The notes beneath the pieces are model-generated. The model ran no database searches. It was not told where the DNA came from and saw only the letters and a list, made by a program, of their open reading frames with translations. A stretch of 44,484 nucleotides of DNA. Origin: Acanthaster planci (taxonomy: Eukaryota; Echinodermata; Asteroidea; Valvatida; Acanthasteridae). The stretch covers positions 462,249 through 506,732 of the forward strand of contig NW_019091375.1 of the NCBI RefSeq assembly GCF_001949145.1, given 5' to 3'. The translations under genes and the position numbers were made by a program. The number at the start of each line of letters is the position of its first letter. The stretch's first letter is position 1. Of the stretch, positions 1 to 10,783 are shown piece by piece.

Positions 1-2100
1 GCAAACTATGGCCATAAAGACAAAGCTGGCTTCAGCAATTCTTGGGACAGACTACAAACCGACGTACGTTGTGTCTTTACTAAAAAAAAACTAGCATGTT
101 GTAAGAAGGTTTTTATCAAATTTGGTTCAACTTCTGCGCTTGTTTGACAGTAATCTTACATGTAAATGAGTTAGCAGAAGTTACTATTCCGTCGTGTTTC
201 ATTTATGCAAACAAATCAAATTGCTTAAAGAGAGGTTTCAAGGATTTGTTTAGTATTATATTTTGAAAAGTGAAATTTGATAAATTATTATTGATGTTAT
301 TCTGTAAAAGTAGATTTCAGGTTGGTTTATTTCACAGAGGTGTTGAATGAAATTAACTTGGTGGTTGGACCCTTAAGCCACTATGAGTTTATTACTGTAC
401 ATGACATCTGATCTAAATTTCTTGGAGTACAAAATGTGTGAGACCTGATTTAGCAAGTGAACATATAATTCAGGCACTTGCCAACAAAAAAGTTGTTGAA
501 CCACAGAGGGCAGCAAACAGGTTTTGTGGATAACCTTGGTTGACCCTCTTGTGCTGTAAAAAGATATGAGCTACTGTTGCATATATGCAGAGTTTAAGAT
601 ATTTATGAATTCATACCTTGGGTCAAAGTTTGGTTTGCCATAGTTGACTCTGGAACTTTTCCAGTGGTTGCAACATAATGACAATGTTTGGTTTAACTTA
701 GCTTTTTATGTCGTATCAATAGGAGCAATGCTGTGGTGTCCTTGCATCAACCGACTGGCATGAATATGGAAATTTTGATGCCGCAGACACTCCCGACAGC
801 TGCTGTAAGGAGATCCGAGAAGGGTGTGGTTTAACCATCGGTGAACCGTGGGAAAAGGTGGGTGTGTTGTGGGCGTGGTTGGTGCGGATGTGGCAAAACA
901 AAGATAGACAGCTACATGTATGACACATACTGTACAATTTTACAGTGGGGTGTGGCACCACCAGCTGTGAACCTTTGGAAAAGTTGGGTGTGGCTAAATA
1001 GACAAATTTTAATTTCTTCTGTAACGAGGTCAGAAAAGACTGGTTTTTATCCATCAGTAATACACTCGTAATCTGGGGGGTGGCCTGTGTGGGCGTGGCC
1101 AGCACTTAATTTAAAGTGAGAGGTATTTGGGGATAATCTTCTCTCTCAGAACAGAGATGCTCCTCGTTGTTTTTTGTTTTATATTTATGTGAAAGATAAA
1201 GTGAAAGTTTGAGAGTTTGCGTTTTTTTTTTAATTTTTGTTGACAGAGCTGCGGTACTGTGTTGATTGACAACGTAAACAACGGACTGTACCTGATTGGT
1301 GCCATATGTATTGGATGTATCCTTCTCCAGGTTGGTACGGTAGCAGCGTAGGGTAGTGGGGGTGAGGAAAGTCTTAGAATTGTGATTTCACTCCGGGGGT
1401 GCAAGTGCAGAACCCTAGGGGCACACTGCAACGTATTATACAACAGCAGAGATATCGTAACTTTCACTTAGTCACCACATTTAATTAGAAGTGCGAACAT
1501 GTTTCACGGCATTGAATCACGCGCAACTTGAGAAAACAGGCTTTAAGATGTAGAGTCTTCATATAGGCTAACGCATTCCTTTTGAACGTTTTTGTCTTGT
1601 TCACAGATGAAAGATTTATTTTCTTGCCAAAAAAACTTTAAATTCCACGCAAAAATTCACTCTCTCAACTTTTAGCGGGTCATGGCACATGAAAGCCTAG
1701 CGCACCGTCTGTCACCCTCACCGGGAGCAGTTTACAAATGCTAAATGAAAATAACTTCCTTTCCGTTTAAATGGGACATGTGTGCACATTGAAAGAACTC
1801 ATTAACTTCATGTAAATTCTGGCAGCCAGTACAAAACCTGTTGACAGCAATCGAAACCAGAACAAAAAATTTTTTAACTATGCTATTTTTAAGCTGTGTT
1901 GGTTGAGACAGGTGCTTTAATTTTATAGTTGGTCTTTAGTGGTAGTCTCACATTATTTTTTTAAAATTTTGTCAACTGCTTTCCTGTTTTGAATTTGCCA
2001 GATTCTTCTCATAATTTTCATCTTGGCCATGTACTACATCCTGAAATTTGGCAGTGGGAAGAACCGATGCTGTGGTACCTATTACTACGACATGGACTAG
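1..2100 (+). CDS. Tetraspanin, 3' part (last four exons)
   Basis: This is a four-pass membrane scaffold of tetraspanin microdomains; the 5' exons lie outside the window. Exons seen are 1-63 (partial), 723-857, 1247-1330 and 2002-2100 (stop TAG), all joined in phase 0 by GT-AG introns. Exon 1-63 ends the first part of the large extracellular loop and contains the usual WDRLQ-type helix. The next exon opens with EQCCG and carries PDSCC and GCG, and the following one begins SCG, giving the six-cysteine loop (CCG, PDSCC, GC, SC). TM4 runs from about 1290 through the intron after a glutamine to 2043, and the tail ends in CCGTYYYDMD. The donor at 858 (AAG/GTGGGT) was chosen over GTGAAC at 841 because only it keeps the frame open. 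The PDSCC/GCG pattern resembles CD63-type tetraspanins, but the N-terminus is absent so no orthologue is named. Confidence 0.93.
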
Positions 2101-3900
2101 GCCAGCTCAGTCCTCCAATCCAATCATGAGTTGAGTGAAGTGGGTGGGGCTTAGTATTCGCATTATTGCTGGATTACAGATTTGATTGGATAGTTGATTT
2201 GATCTGGTGTGTGAATGGTTTGGAGGTTGACTGGTGACATTTTGCTCTCCCATGAAGTAAAGTGGGCTGGGTTTATTATTTAAATTCAAGTTGGATTGAA
2301 AAGTGGACAAAAGGGTATTATATGTAAATTAACAGGCATCCACTGAAATTTCCTTTGAATATGCATATACTGAAATTTTCAGTTTTTAGTGGGCGTCGTT
2401 TAGTATTTAAATTATGTCTGACCCATGCTCCAATAATGTGTTGGTTGACTAATAACGATATGTGTACTTAGGGATAAACTTTGGTTGGCAGTGGTGCCTG
2501 CTATCAAAACTCTTTGAAAAGTGGTACATTATTTAACAAATTGACTGATATTGACCTGCATATGTATTCACAGTAGTGCCGGCTTTTTAACTATATCCTA
2601 CATAATTGGTTAAAAGTTCGTTCACTCACTTTTTGAAAAACTATTTTGCACACTGAAGGGTATATAATTTTGTCTTAGATGTAAATACTCGTAAACAGTA
2701 GTCCTGTTGTTTTTCGGTGGATCTGTAAATATTTTTGTACTTGTTTGTAATTTGTTCCCCAAAATACGTTCCGTTTGTAAAAGAAATACATAAATGGAGA
2801 GGAATCTCACAGTCCCCCCCCTTGTCTTTGTTCAGTTCAACATTCTCGTCATGTTCGTTAATAATTTAGGCCACAAGGTTGTGGTAAGCACAGAAAATTC
2901 GAGCATAAATAGCCTTTCAAAAAATGAAGTGACTGATCTGCAGGTTGTTGACTTGAGGTTTTCTATTATTTTTGGTTTTAATCCGGAATGTGACCCCAGA
3001 AGTAACGATTTCGTGATTGAGTTTCAGCGCTGCATTTTTCTATTTTGTTGGGCTGAAGACCAACTAGTGTTGTAGTGTGACTATTCTTGAAGCCCTGTGC
3101 TGTAAATTTCAAGGTAGTGCTTTGTGTGGCCATAGGGAACGTATTTCTGTACGTTCCTAATTTTTTTCTAATCTTTTTTATTTGTAAACATGCCAATCTT
3201 TTTTGATCTGTGGTGTCTCTGGTGAATTTAACCATAAATGCAGTGTTGACTTTGGTCTTTAGTATTCCAAAAGCGCCAATATAAGAACTAGTTTTGTATG
3301 AAACGCCTCCAATGTCTAGTTTGTGCTTTTTGTCTGTGCGGTTTCAAGTAGTTACGTTCACCACGTTTCCAGGAATATTACGTAGATCAACCGCAGGATC
3401 TGGCTACAAATTGGAAATTTATCTAATGAGAGACGTGCTTCTTTGCCGTCTGATTGGTTGGGCTGACTTGTATTTAAATGCAGATGCGATACTCATTGCG
3501 CATGCGTAATTATTAAAATGAAGTTGACGTCTAGCCTGGCTTCATAGTCTAGCAGTTGAGTTAGGCATGCACAGTATGCATGTAATACGATAGCACTTTT
3601 ATAAAAACTGCTTGTACAGCGTATTGTTACTAAGACCCAATTGGGGGCGTACTTTGAAATGCCTATATCTGCCATAGTCTCGTTTATACATGGTGCTTGA
3701 CTATTCCTACAAACGTTCTCGCCCTTTCTTCATATCGTCATCATTTCCGACCCAAAATAACCTTTTGGTTATTCAAGTGCGTAATTTAGCTGAAGGAATG
3801 TTGATTTGCCGTTAATTATTTTCCCAAATCGTATAGAATATCGACACCACGCCCAGGGTCAAACTGTGCCGGGTCGAATAGGTCAGTTTCGCTACCTGGT
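2101..3900. other. Intergenic region after the first tetraspanin
   Basis: This AT-rich stretch separates the tetraspanin stop codon from the promoter of TMEM179B-like gene A. The start presumably holds the tetraspanin 3' UTR, but no clear AATAAA was seen close to the stop. The open frames here have no recognisable domains and lack splice-site logic. No repeat was identified. Confidence 0.5.
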
Positions 3901-3912
3901 CTCTCGAACTGG

Positions 3913-3919
3913 TATAAAA
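3913..3919 (+). promoter_or_regulatory. Candidate TATA box of TMEM179B-like gene A
   Basis: The sequence GGTATAAAATCAG lies about 225 bases upstream of the chosen ATG at 4141. This would place a start site near 3945 and give a 5' UTR of roughly 195 bases with no intron. It is seen by motif only; no initiator or transcript evidence is available here. Confidence 0.4.
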
Positions 3920-4140
3920 TCAGTCAATTGAATTTGTTACCTACAAACGGCTTCCTGACATTCAAGTTTGCAGTTGCAGTGTGCTGTTGAATCGAACGAT
4001 GAAAGCTTTCTACAAAAACATGTTTACTTGGGAACCGATCAACGCACGTACGGCGTGGATAGTAGCGGCATAAGGTGTTACAAACGCACGTTTGGCGATT
4101 TTACCGAGAGTAGTGTTTGGAGCGTGCGCCACCAGCAAGC

Positions 4141-7100
4141 ATGGGCGGGGTAGTCAAGCCGCTGGCCGGTATGGAAGTCTTGCTGTTACTCGCTGTCGTC
4201 GGAGTCGGCTTGGCGGTATTCCTCACTGTGTTGCAGTCCATGGTGAGCCAACATTCCTCTGGAAAATCCACTGGCTATCGAAGGCTGGCAAATTGTGTTT
4301 TTAATCTCATGATAATTGGCCCTCGATCGGTGATTTCAGTCATACTGTTTTCAACTACAGTTACGTCACAGATTTACCTGACCACAAGTTTCATGCACTT
4401 TTTTAGGGTAACGGAAACACTAAAAATCGAGATAGCTTTGAAGTGCATTCTTTCCTTTATTTGTAACGACAGCAGCTTTGGCTATTACATTGGCTATTGT
4501 ATCGTAAACTTTTTACAAAAATCATCATCTTGCAGCCCGGACTTGTTAGCCGAAGGAGGGCTTGTAAATAAAACGATTTTTATGGGATTTTCTAATCTTT
4601 CCAGACTGAAGTTCCAAATGCCGCTTGTCTGCCGTATACAGAGGTGACTTTCCAACGTGATCCACCCGTGGCTTGGGGGAATATAACCTTCAAACCCCCT
4701 GGCGATAATGCAAAATGCGACTTCTGCTTAGCTACTCAGGTTATAAGTCTTTGCTTCGCTTTAGTCTGCGCTCTCTACCGGGGCGTGACAATCTGCGTTG
4801 AGAAGCTCGATCTGTAAGTCAGCTTTTGATTGGTTGATAAAGTTCCAGGCAGCTCGTGACTGGTCAGTCACTGAAATAATTATGCATGATGCATAACTGT
4901 GAATTGGATTGATTGATATTATGATTAATATTCCAACGGTGCCTATTAGCGGAAGAGGTGTGACAGCGAAACCTTTCATTTTTCCCAAAAGTGGCGTCTT
5001 CATTCCTTCCTGGCAGGCCCCTTTTTCACAAAAGGCGCATGCGCTTGAAACTTCATATTTCCAAATGTTGGTGTTACTTTTTCAGAAAGCTGGTGCGAAT
5101 TCTCTCCATTCCGCTGTATCTTTTGTCGGCTGCTTTTGCCTTGATTGAGAGCGCTGTCCTTCAAGTAGGCTTCAACAACTTCTGCAGTCAACTGACATCG
5201 TATGCTGGGTCGGACAAAAAGTGAGTAGTAGCACGTTTATCTACGACGACAATTTCATAGCTTTCTCTGTGTGGAGATGATGCGTTGGTAATGTCTCAGA
5301 CGCTGTACACGTACCGTATGTGTCACTCCTATCCAACGTGCGGAAATTAACGACTTCGATTATGCGCGGCAATTACTTGACCAGACCTTCGTGAACCATA
5401 CGGCCTAGCCGATCTTCCGTTGAGACTTCTCGTTTTGAAGACTTCGTTTGCACAAAATTAACAAACGATCACATTGAAACTCTTTATATGTGCTCTAGAA
5501 GGCTTAAACCGAATAAAACACAACAGAGTCGTGAAAAGAAATGCTACATGAATATGAAATTTAGCCTTAAAGTGGAGGCTAAGATGATAAAATATTTCCA
5601 TTTTCAATCGATCTCTTGGTCTTTTTTCCACTAAATTTCTCGATTTGAAATGAAGGAGCTGCTTGCCTGGCACGAATTCTCGTGGCCCTCATTATATATG
5701 TAAATGCCCCGAAAATGAGACATGCGCAGTTATAATTTCCCTGTGAACTGCACAAAACATTACTCAAGTTTTCTCAGAGGAAGAAAGAAATACCCTCTAA
5801 CGTGACGTCATGCGCATGAGGTCTATAGTTTGTGTATGGCCTGTCTCTGGCGTATTTTTTCCCAAGGTTTTACATCTTTAAAACAAGTTTTACGAACTGA
5901 TAAGGTTGACAAACTCCAGTTGTGGTTGTAATGTTCACTCTTAGGTTGAAAACTAAACTTGAGGTATTTTTCAATGAAGTTCAAGTTACGGAGCATAGAA
6001 ACGATGGAACTAAACTGGAAATCCATGCTCACTTTTAATTCCATGATCTTGAATGCTTTCCGTTGGAAAAGGGCTCGGGTCCCATAATGATTTTCTTATT
6101 TCTTTTTTGGATGACTTGACAACAGATGCGAAACCGCGGAGAAATTCATCGCTGGATTACCTGACTGTCCCGAGTCTGAGTTTTACTTCGTCGGGAAATT
6201 GTCGATCGCCACGGTATGTAGGCTACTGACTTCATGGTTTTGAGCCGATGCGTGCAGGGGCAGCAAGTAGTTGCAATGGTTGATGACCGAAAGAAAACCT
6301 TGGTTTCCGCGAGTGTTCCACATGTGCGAGAATCAATGCCTAACAGTGTATAATACTGTGCCACAGTAAAGCGCCCTCTCGTTTGGAGTTAGGGGGCGCT
6401 TCAGTCGAGTTCGGGCGGCCTGGTCTTGACACGGGTTTCCTGTTTGCTGCACTCGAACGGCAGGAACAAGAACCAAGAATACTGTTTTCGAACTCGAATC
6501 ACACATTACCTCCTCGTTGGGGTTGTACAGGAACATGCGGAAAAACTCGTGAGATTTTGTTGTTTAAACAGCAGCTAAAAATAGCGAGATGTCTTACAAA
6601 GCCGCAGAAAATGTGAAGGTTTGCTCAATTAATTGATACTAATAATTTTCCATAACACAGAAATGGATGTTCCTTTTTAAAGCCCGGTTATCCAAACACG
6701 AACTCTCGAAAAACGTACATGGACGCCGCCATGTTGCATGTTGCTTGCCACTAGCTACCAGCGATAACCAGTTGCATGTTCCCGGCGTTTGAGCGGCCGA
6801 CTCACCAACAACAAATCGCGCTGTTCATGCACACGAGAACAAGCCGCCTAAACTCAGCCTTAAGTTTGTGTCGTGTTGCAAACTCGCAGGTCTGGTTTCC
6901 CATTGTAGTAACATTTCGTTAAACGTGATGAACTTGGCAATGGTGCCGAAATACGTCACTCAATGTGTTTGGGAAAAATAATCAGTCCACTTCACTGCAA
7001 AAAAGAGTAATTCAGTGGGCTGACATCGATCTGTCTTATCATTACAGGGTTTCAGACTCACGGTACAAAATAAAACCAGTAGGAGACGACTTCAGGTCAT

Positions 7101-7285
7101 ACGTGTTGGGTCAGCGTGAAAAAATTTCAGCCAAATTTCAGGACTTTATACCGATGGCTCTTGTTATTTTTCGTCAATAGAGGGCGTCTTGGATCTCCAT
7201 GGGCTTCTGGCTCCTGCTCACCATTTTGACGATCGTGAGCTTCGTCGCAAGTCGCAAGAAGCAGTCGGTACCAGTGAAGTCCTAA
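4141..7285 (+). CDS. TMEM179B-like four-pass membrane protein A
   Basis: Predicted 212-residue membrane protein of the TMEM179/TMEM179B family, whose function is poorly known. Exons are 4141-4242, 4605-4813, 5086-5220, 6126-6213 and 7181-7285, with intron phases 0, 2, 2 and 0. TM1 is at residues 10-33. The first loop holds C42-L-P-Y and W58-G-N-I-T, with an N-glycosylation sequon at N60, and ends in KCDFC at 71-75. TM2 spans about 76-97 and is followed by C98 and EKLD. TM3 is about 107-130. The second loop has C137, C150, C163 and F168-Y169. TM4 starts at the S181-W182 motif and is followed by a short basic tail, RKKQ. The start ATG has a good context (AGCATGG); a TTG-initiated upstream extension was rejected. 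The last acceptor (AATAG/AGG) gives R179, where gene C has isoleucine and gene B valine. Intron 4 contains a TTA-flanked inverted-repeat element. Confidence 0.82.
6403..6859. mobile_element. PIF/Harbinger-like MITE, copy 1
   Basis: This non-autonomous element of about 457 bp has imperfect terminal inverted repeats: AGTCGAGTTCGGGCGGCC at the left end and the reverse complement of GGCTGAGTTTAGGCGGC at the right. It lies in intron 4 of TMEM179B-like gene A. The right flank is TTA; the left flank is TTC, probably a decayed target duplication. A clearly related copy lies at 42305-42768 with TTA on both sides. Three-base TTA duplications and GG-starting ends are typical of PIF/Harbinger-derived MITEs. 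No transposase is encoded. Confidence 0.75.
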
Positions 7286-8942
7286 CCGCATGTCACGTGT
7301 CTGCATCGGCTCTGGGCTTGACCAGGCCCTCATTGGTGAAAGTGCGTCCAGTCTGCATTAATCGAATAGACCTTTCATGTATGCATCATTATTTTACAAA
7401 TTTGACCGCCATTTTGTACGGTTTACTGTAAGCTCATTCTCAGTTCTCTGCTACTTTTGCCTCAAAACGAACATTTTGCTCCATCGATGTCAAAATAGGA
7501 ATTAATGTCACTTTGATAGTGTTTAGTACAAGTATTTATTATTCGGTGTCTTGATATTTAAGTTTAGGATTGTAAACTCTTTTTGAATTATTATGTTTTG
7601 TTATGGAAAGTCATAGTTATATCTGTGGCCCAGCAGTTGATAAACTGTGCTCGTGACGTTATAAAGAAATGTCTAGAGAGGTTATACGTTAACGCGTCCC
7701 CAGAGGGCAAGAGTTTTGTATTACGAGGGTGACATCACTCCAATCAGCCAATGGTCTATCCAGATTCGTTTCCACGGAGACCGATGACATTTCCTGGTTC
7801 ATATTCACGGGACAACTGAGTTTGCGACCTCGAGAATAGGAGAAAAAGTGGATTGATGAGCAGCATTCCATTTTGTCCTTAAATCTTCCCGACAAAAACT
7901 GGTTTGGATGTCGTTTCTGGTAACATTTTATTGTGTTAAATAGTGGCAAGACTCTCCTAAATTGGGTCTTGAATAGTTTTACAGTGTTATCAAATACAAT
8001 ACACACATCAGCGCTGTTCCATTCCATACAATACACACATCAGCGCTGTTCCGTTCCAGTGCACAACGTGATTGAGAGATACCATGCACCCAGCCATAAA
8101 TCTCGTTGGTGTCGCCCTTGAATAGTATGGTTTCACTTTTCAAACAGATTTCCTTTTTGTGCTTCATGAAAAGACTTTATTTCCAGAAGCTAAAAAAGTC
8201 ACTTTAATGTTTGTATAGTAAGCGATCGGAAAGCTGTGACATTAAATTCAAAAGTATAGCTAGGTCTATGTTCGCTTATTAAAATCAGAATTTCCAGTAA
8301 ACAATAGTCACGGAGTATTTCCAAATTTCAGAGAATTCAAAGAATATTCAGAGAATAGATGCCAAGGATTAAATTTAAGGCAAACAGGTCAAAGAATTGA
8401 TGCAAAAATAACAATATCCTCCGATAAAAAGTGCCTTAGTTCTGGTAAATCCTTGGATTTTGTTTGCGCTTTTGCTTATTTTTGTCCATTTAAAAATAAG
8501 ATGTGTGCCTTTCGTACGCGTAAAATGGTAAGTAGGTTTGTCGTACGTATCAAACTTCCCCAACCGCAGAATAAGTTGGCATCTCCTCTGACCTAGACAA
8601 CGGATTTGGATTCGACCTTTGGAAATTGAAAATGCAGTGACAACAGACGTGGCTATACGTGGGAAGCCCATTTCCGACACTAAGACGCAAAACAATGCTG
8701 TGCGTTTTAGCGCTATCTGATCTCCTGTGTCCATGCAAGATATGGGGGCGGAGAGAACCCCCCCCGCCTTTGTGTTGGTCATTGTGTGATCGGAATCTCA
8801 GGAATTCTTTACAGACTTCCAGGGGGATCGATGTGTTAGGTAACAATAGTCTAGAGTGTGTGTATCGGGATTGGACAGGTAAGGGGGTAACCCTCCATCC
8901 CATATCTTGCCTGGTATAGTGTAAGTCCTTTTTGTCCTACCT
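7286..8942. other. Intergenic region between gene A and the orphan exon
   Basis: No exon was recognised. It contains a two-copy 32-bp tandem repeat near 8000. A weak inverted pair built on GCAAGATATGGG (about 8732-8745 and, inverted, 8902-8914) may be the ends of a small element of about 185 bp. Open frames in this stretch are short and without recognisable family features. Confidence 0.4.
7995..8058. repeat. Tandem duplication, 32-bp unit, two copies
   Basis: The unit beginning TACAATACACACATCAGCGC occurs at 7995-8026 and again at 8027-8058, with very few differences between copies. It is a recent local tandem duplication with no coding content. Confidence 0.85.
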
Positions 8943-9119
8943 ACACGGTGGAATCATTTAGTCTTCAGTCCAAACGTTGAATGAAGGTGTCAGCAAAATG
9001 GGTCATGTTGTTAACCCGTTTGTAATTGTTAGGATTTTCTTCCTGGAGGTGGCATGAGCGGATGCTTTGACGGGGGTTGTTCCCCTCCTGGAAACACAGG
9101 TAGGATTGTAATGTTTCAA
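8943..9119 (+). pseudogene. Orphan duplicate of exon 1 of TMEM179B-like gene B
   Basis: Positions 8998-9099 are a 102-base copy of gene B exon 1 (10784-10885), the same length and still followed by a GT donor in the identical context GTAGGATTGTAATGTTTCA. About 55 bases of upstream flank are also shared. The copy begins MGHVVNPFVIV, against MGRVVKPFVVV in gene B. At codon 20 (9055-9057) it has TGA where gene B has TTT, so it cannot encode TM1. No copies of exons 2-5 were seen between here and gene B. It is best read as the relic of a partial tandem duplication; use as an untranslated alternative first exon cannot be excluded. Confidence 0.85.
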
Positions 9120-9210
9120 ATAATTAGTTATCCTTATGTTAGTCAGGATATATCTAATTATGTGACAAAGAATTATTCCGTTATGCAGTTATTCAAATGG
9201 CATGCTTTCT

Positions 9211-9469
9211 GACGTGAATGTTGCACATCTCTCCTGCCATCGAGGCTTTGCATGGCAGCCATCTTGCAGGGCAGTTCTTTTGTTCCACAGGGGAACCTCC
9301 TTTGTGCATGCCCTGTGGAACAAAGCAACTATCCTGTAAGATGGCTGCCACGCAAAGCCTTTGGGGTCTCGTGCATGCAAACTGTTGAATGCAATTCAGT
9401 CGCGGATGTGGATGTACCAATCAAGGCGTGGTCGATGGTCCAAGTGGTATCAATCTTCAACACTTAATC
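9211..9469. repeat. Dispersed repeat with internal hairpin, copy 1
   Basis: This unit of about 260 bp is related to 14311-14582. Its core is a near-perfect palindrome: arms of about 50 bases at 9243-9295 and 9311-9360, both reading inward as AGGCTTTGCRTGGCAGCCAT. The downstream part containing ACCAATCAAGGCGTGGTCGA is also shared by both copies. It is probably a foldback or MITE-type element; no target duplication was defined. Confidence 0.75.
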
Positions 9470-9588
9470 ATGTTTAACATTATTTCACATGACGTGTAGC
9501 TAAAATCCCTCAACTCAATGTTTAGAGCATGCGATCAGGAAAGTGTGGTTTCTAAAAGTACACGTACGGTTATTGAAATCGTGTTTCA

Positions 9589-9682
9589 ACGCGTTGACCA
9601 ATCACAGGGCGCAAAATTTGTTGACCCAACGAGGGTTTGGAAAGGGTCGACAGATTTCACGCCTTGTGATTGGTCAACGCGT
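9589..9682. repeat. Inverted repeat with about 39-base arms
   Basis: The left arm at 9589-9627 (ACGCGTTGACCAATCACAGG onward) is mirrored by the right arm at 9644-9682 with a 16-base spacer. It would form a strong hairpin. It may be the core of a larger degraded element, since weaker inverted similarity continues outward. Confidence 0.7.
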
Positions 9683-9823
9683 CGCAAAGTCTTGGAGGCG
9701 CAGTATTGTGATTCGTTATCGCGCTCAATTTGATCGCGTAAAGTACGGTAACTTGGTTGAACATTATTAGGGGTTACCACGCTCGTGGGCAGGTGAGCGT
9801 GCGGTTTCATGCTTGTCCTACCA

Positions 9824-10025
9824 ATCCGGTTCGTAAGTGACTTCGTCACAAAGGCGGACGCGCCACGATTCGCAGGCTCCCATTGGACGATCGCAGAAGT
9901 TGCCCGTTAACTTCCAGTTCCATGGTTCCACATAAACGGCGATCAATGCATGTAACCCTATGTGTAGTGCACGTGTGCAGTGGGCGTGGTTTAAACTGAA
10001 CTGACGTCACACTTACGAACCGGAT
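9824..10025. mobile_element. Short inverted-repeat element (MITE-like)
   Basis: The ends are inverted copies of ATCCGGTTCGTAAGTG (9824-9839 and 10010-10025), and both continue inward with a TGACGTC-like segment. The unit is about 200 bp and has no coding potential. The family is not identified. Confidence 0.6.
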
Positions 10026-10080
10026 ATGGTGTTGTGATTTGCCAAATAAAAGCGTGCGTCCATCTTAAAAACGTGCACGT

Positions 10081-10124
10081 NNNNNNNNNNNNNNNNNNNN
10101 NNNNNNNNNNNNNNNNNNNNNNNN
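10081..10124. other. Assembly gap, 44 N
   Basis: A run of 44 undetermined bases lies between TMEM179B-like genes A and B. Open frames that translate through it are meaningless. Confidence 1.
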
Positions 10125-10783
10125 CAAAGAAAATGGCGTCTCCTACGATTGGAAAGTTGAAAATATGCAGAGACACACTGACCACACTGTAGTTTCATCG
10201 TGAAATCAACAAAATTTAGGAAAAGTGAAATAATTTCAATGTTGCATCTATAAAATGAAAGATAAACCTAGAAAGAAGGTAAGTATTGTATTGCTTTTAT
10301 AATCCGTTTGATATGGCGGTCTTCTTTTGCTTCTACCAACGTCTCGATTTAGCTTAAAAACAGTCTTAGTCCGTTGCACTCTGGCGAGGATCACTGCCTT
10401 TGGCATCGGTCAGAAGAACTTGATTGCATCTGCTTGTAGATACTTGAGTTTGGTTATGTCGTCTGTTATCTCTTGTCAAGAGCGGAATTTGTTCTCATTA
10501 ACACTGCTCTAGCAGACACACCACAGTCAATAACTGAATTGCACGTTGCCATTGTTGTGGTCATGTTTGAACATGACTATTGTTGGTCCTGAAAAGCGTT
10601 CTTTATGACTTGTGCGCATTCGCCAACCGACGTAGTCTGTAGCTTGTCATTGTCTTTGTTAGGATTTCATTGTGGTGTTCCGTGTTGAACAACAGGTGTC
10701 GGGTCATTTTAGGCAAGACTTAACAACTTGCATGGTGAAAACTATTAGTGTTCAAACCAGACGTTGAATGAGGGTGTCCCATA

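Noticed and set aside
4117-4140. Upstream TTG-initiated extension of TMEM179B-like gene A.
   Set aside because: The in-frame ATG at 4141 has a good context and aligns with the starts MGR and MGH of gene B and the orphan exon.
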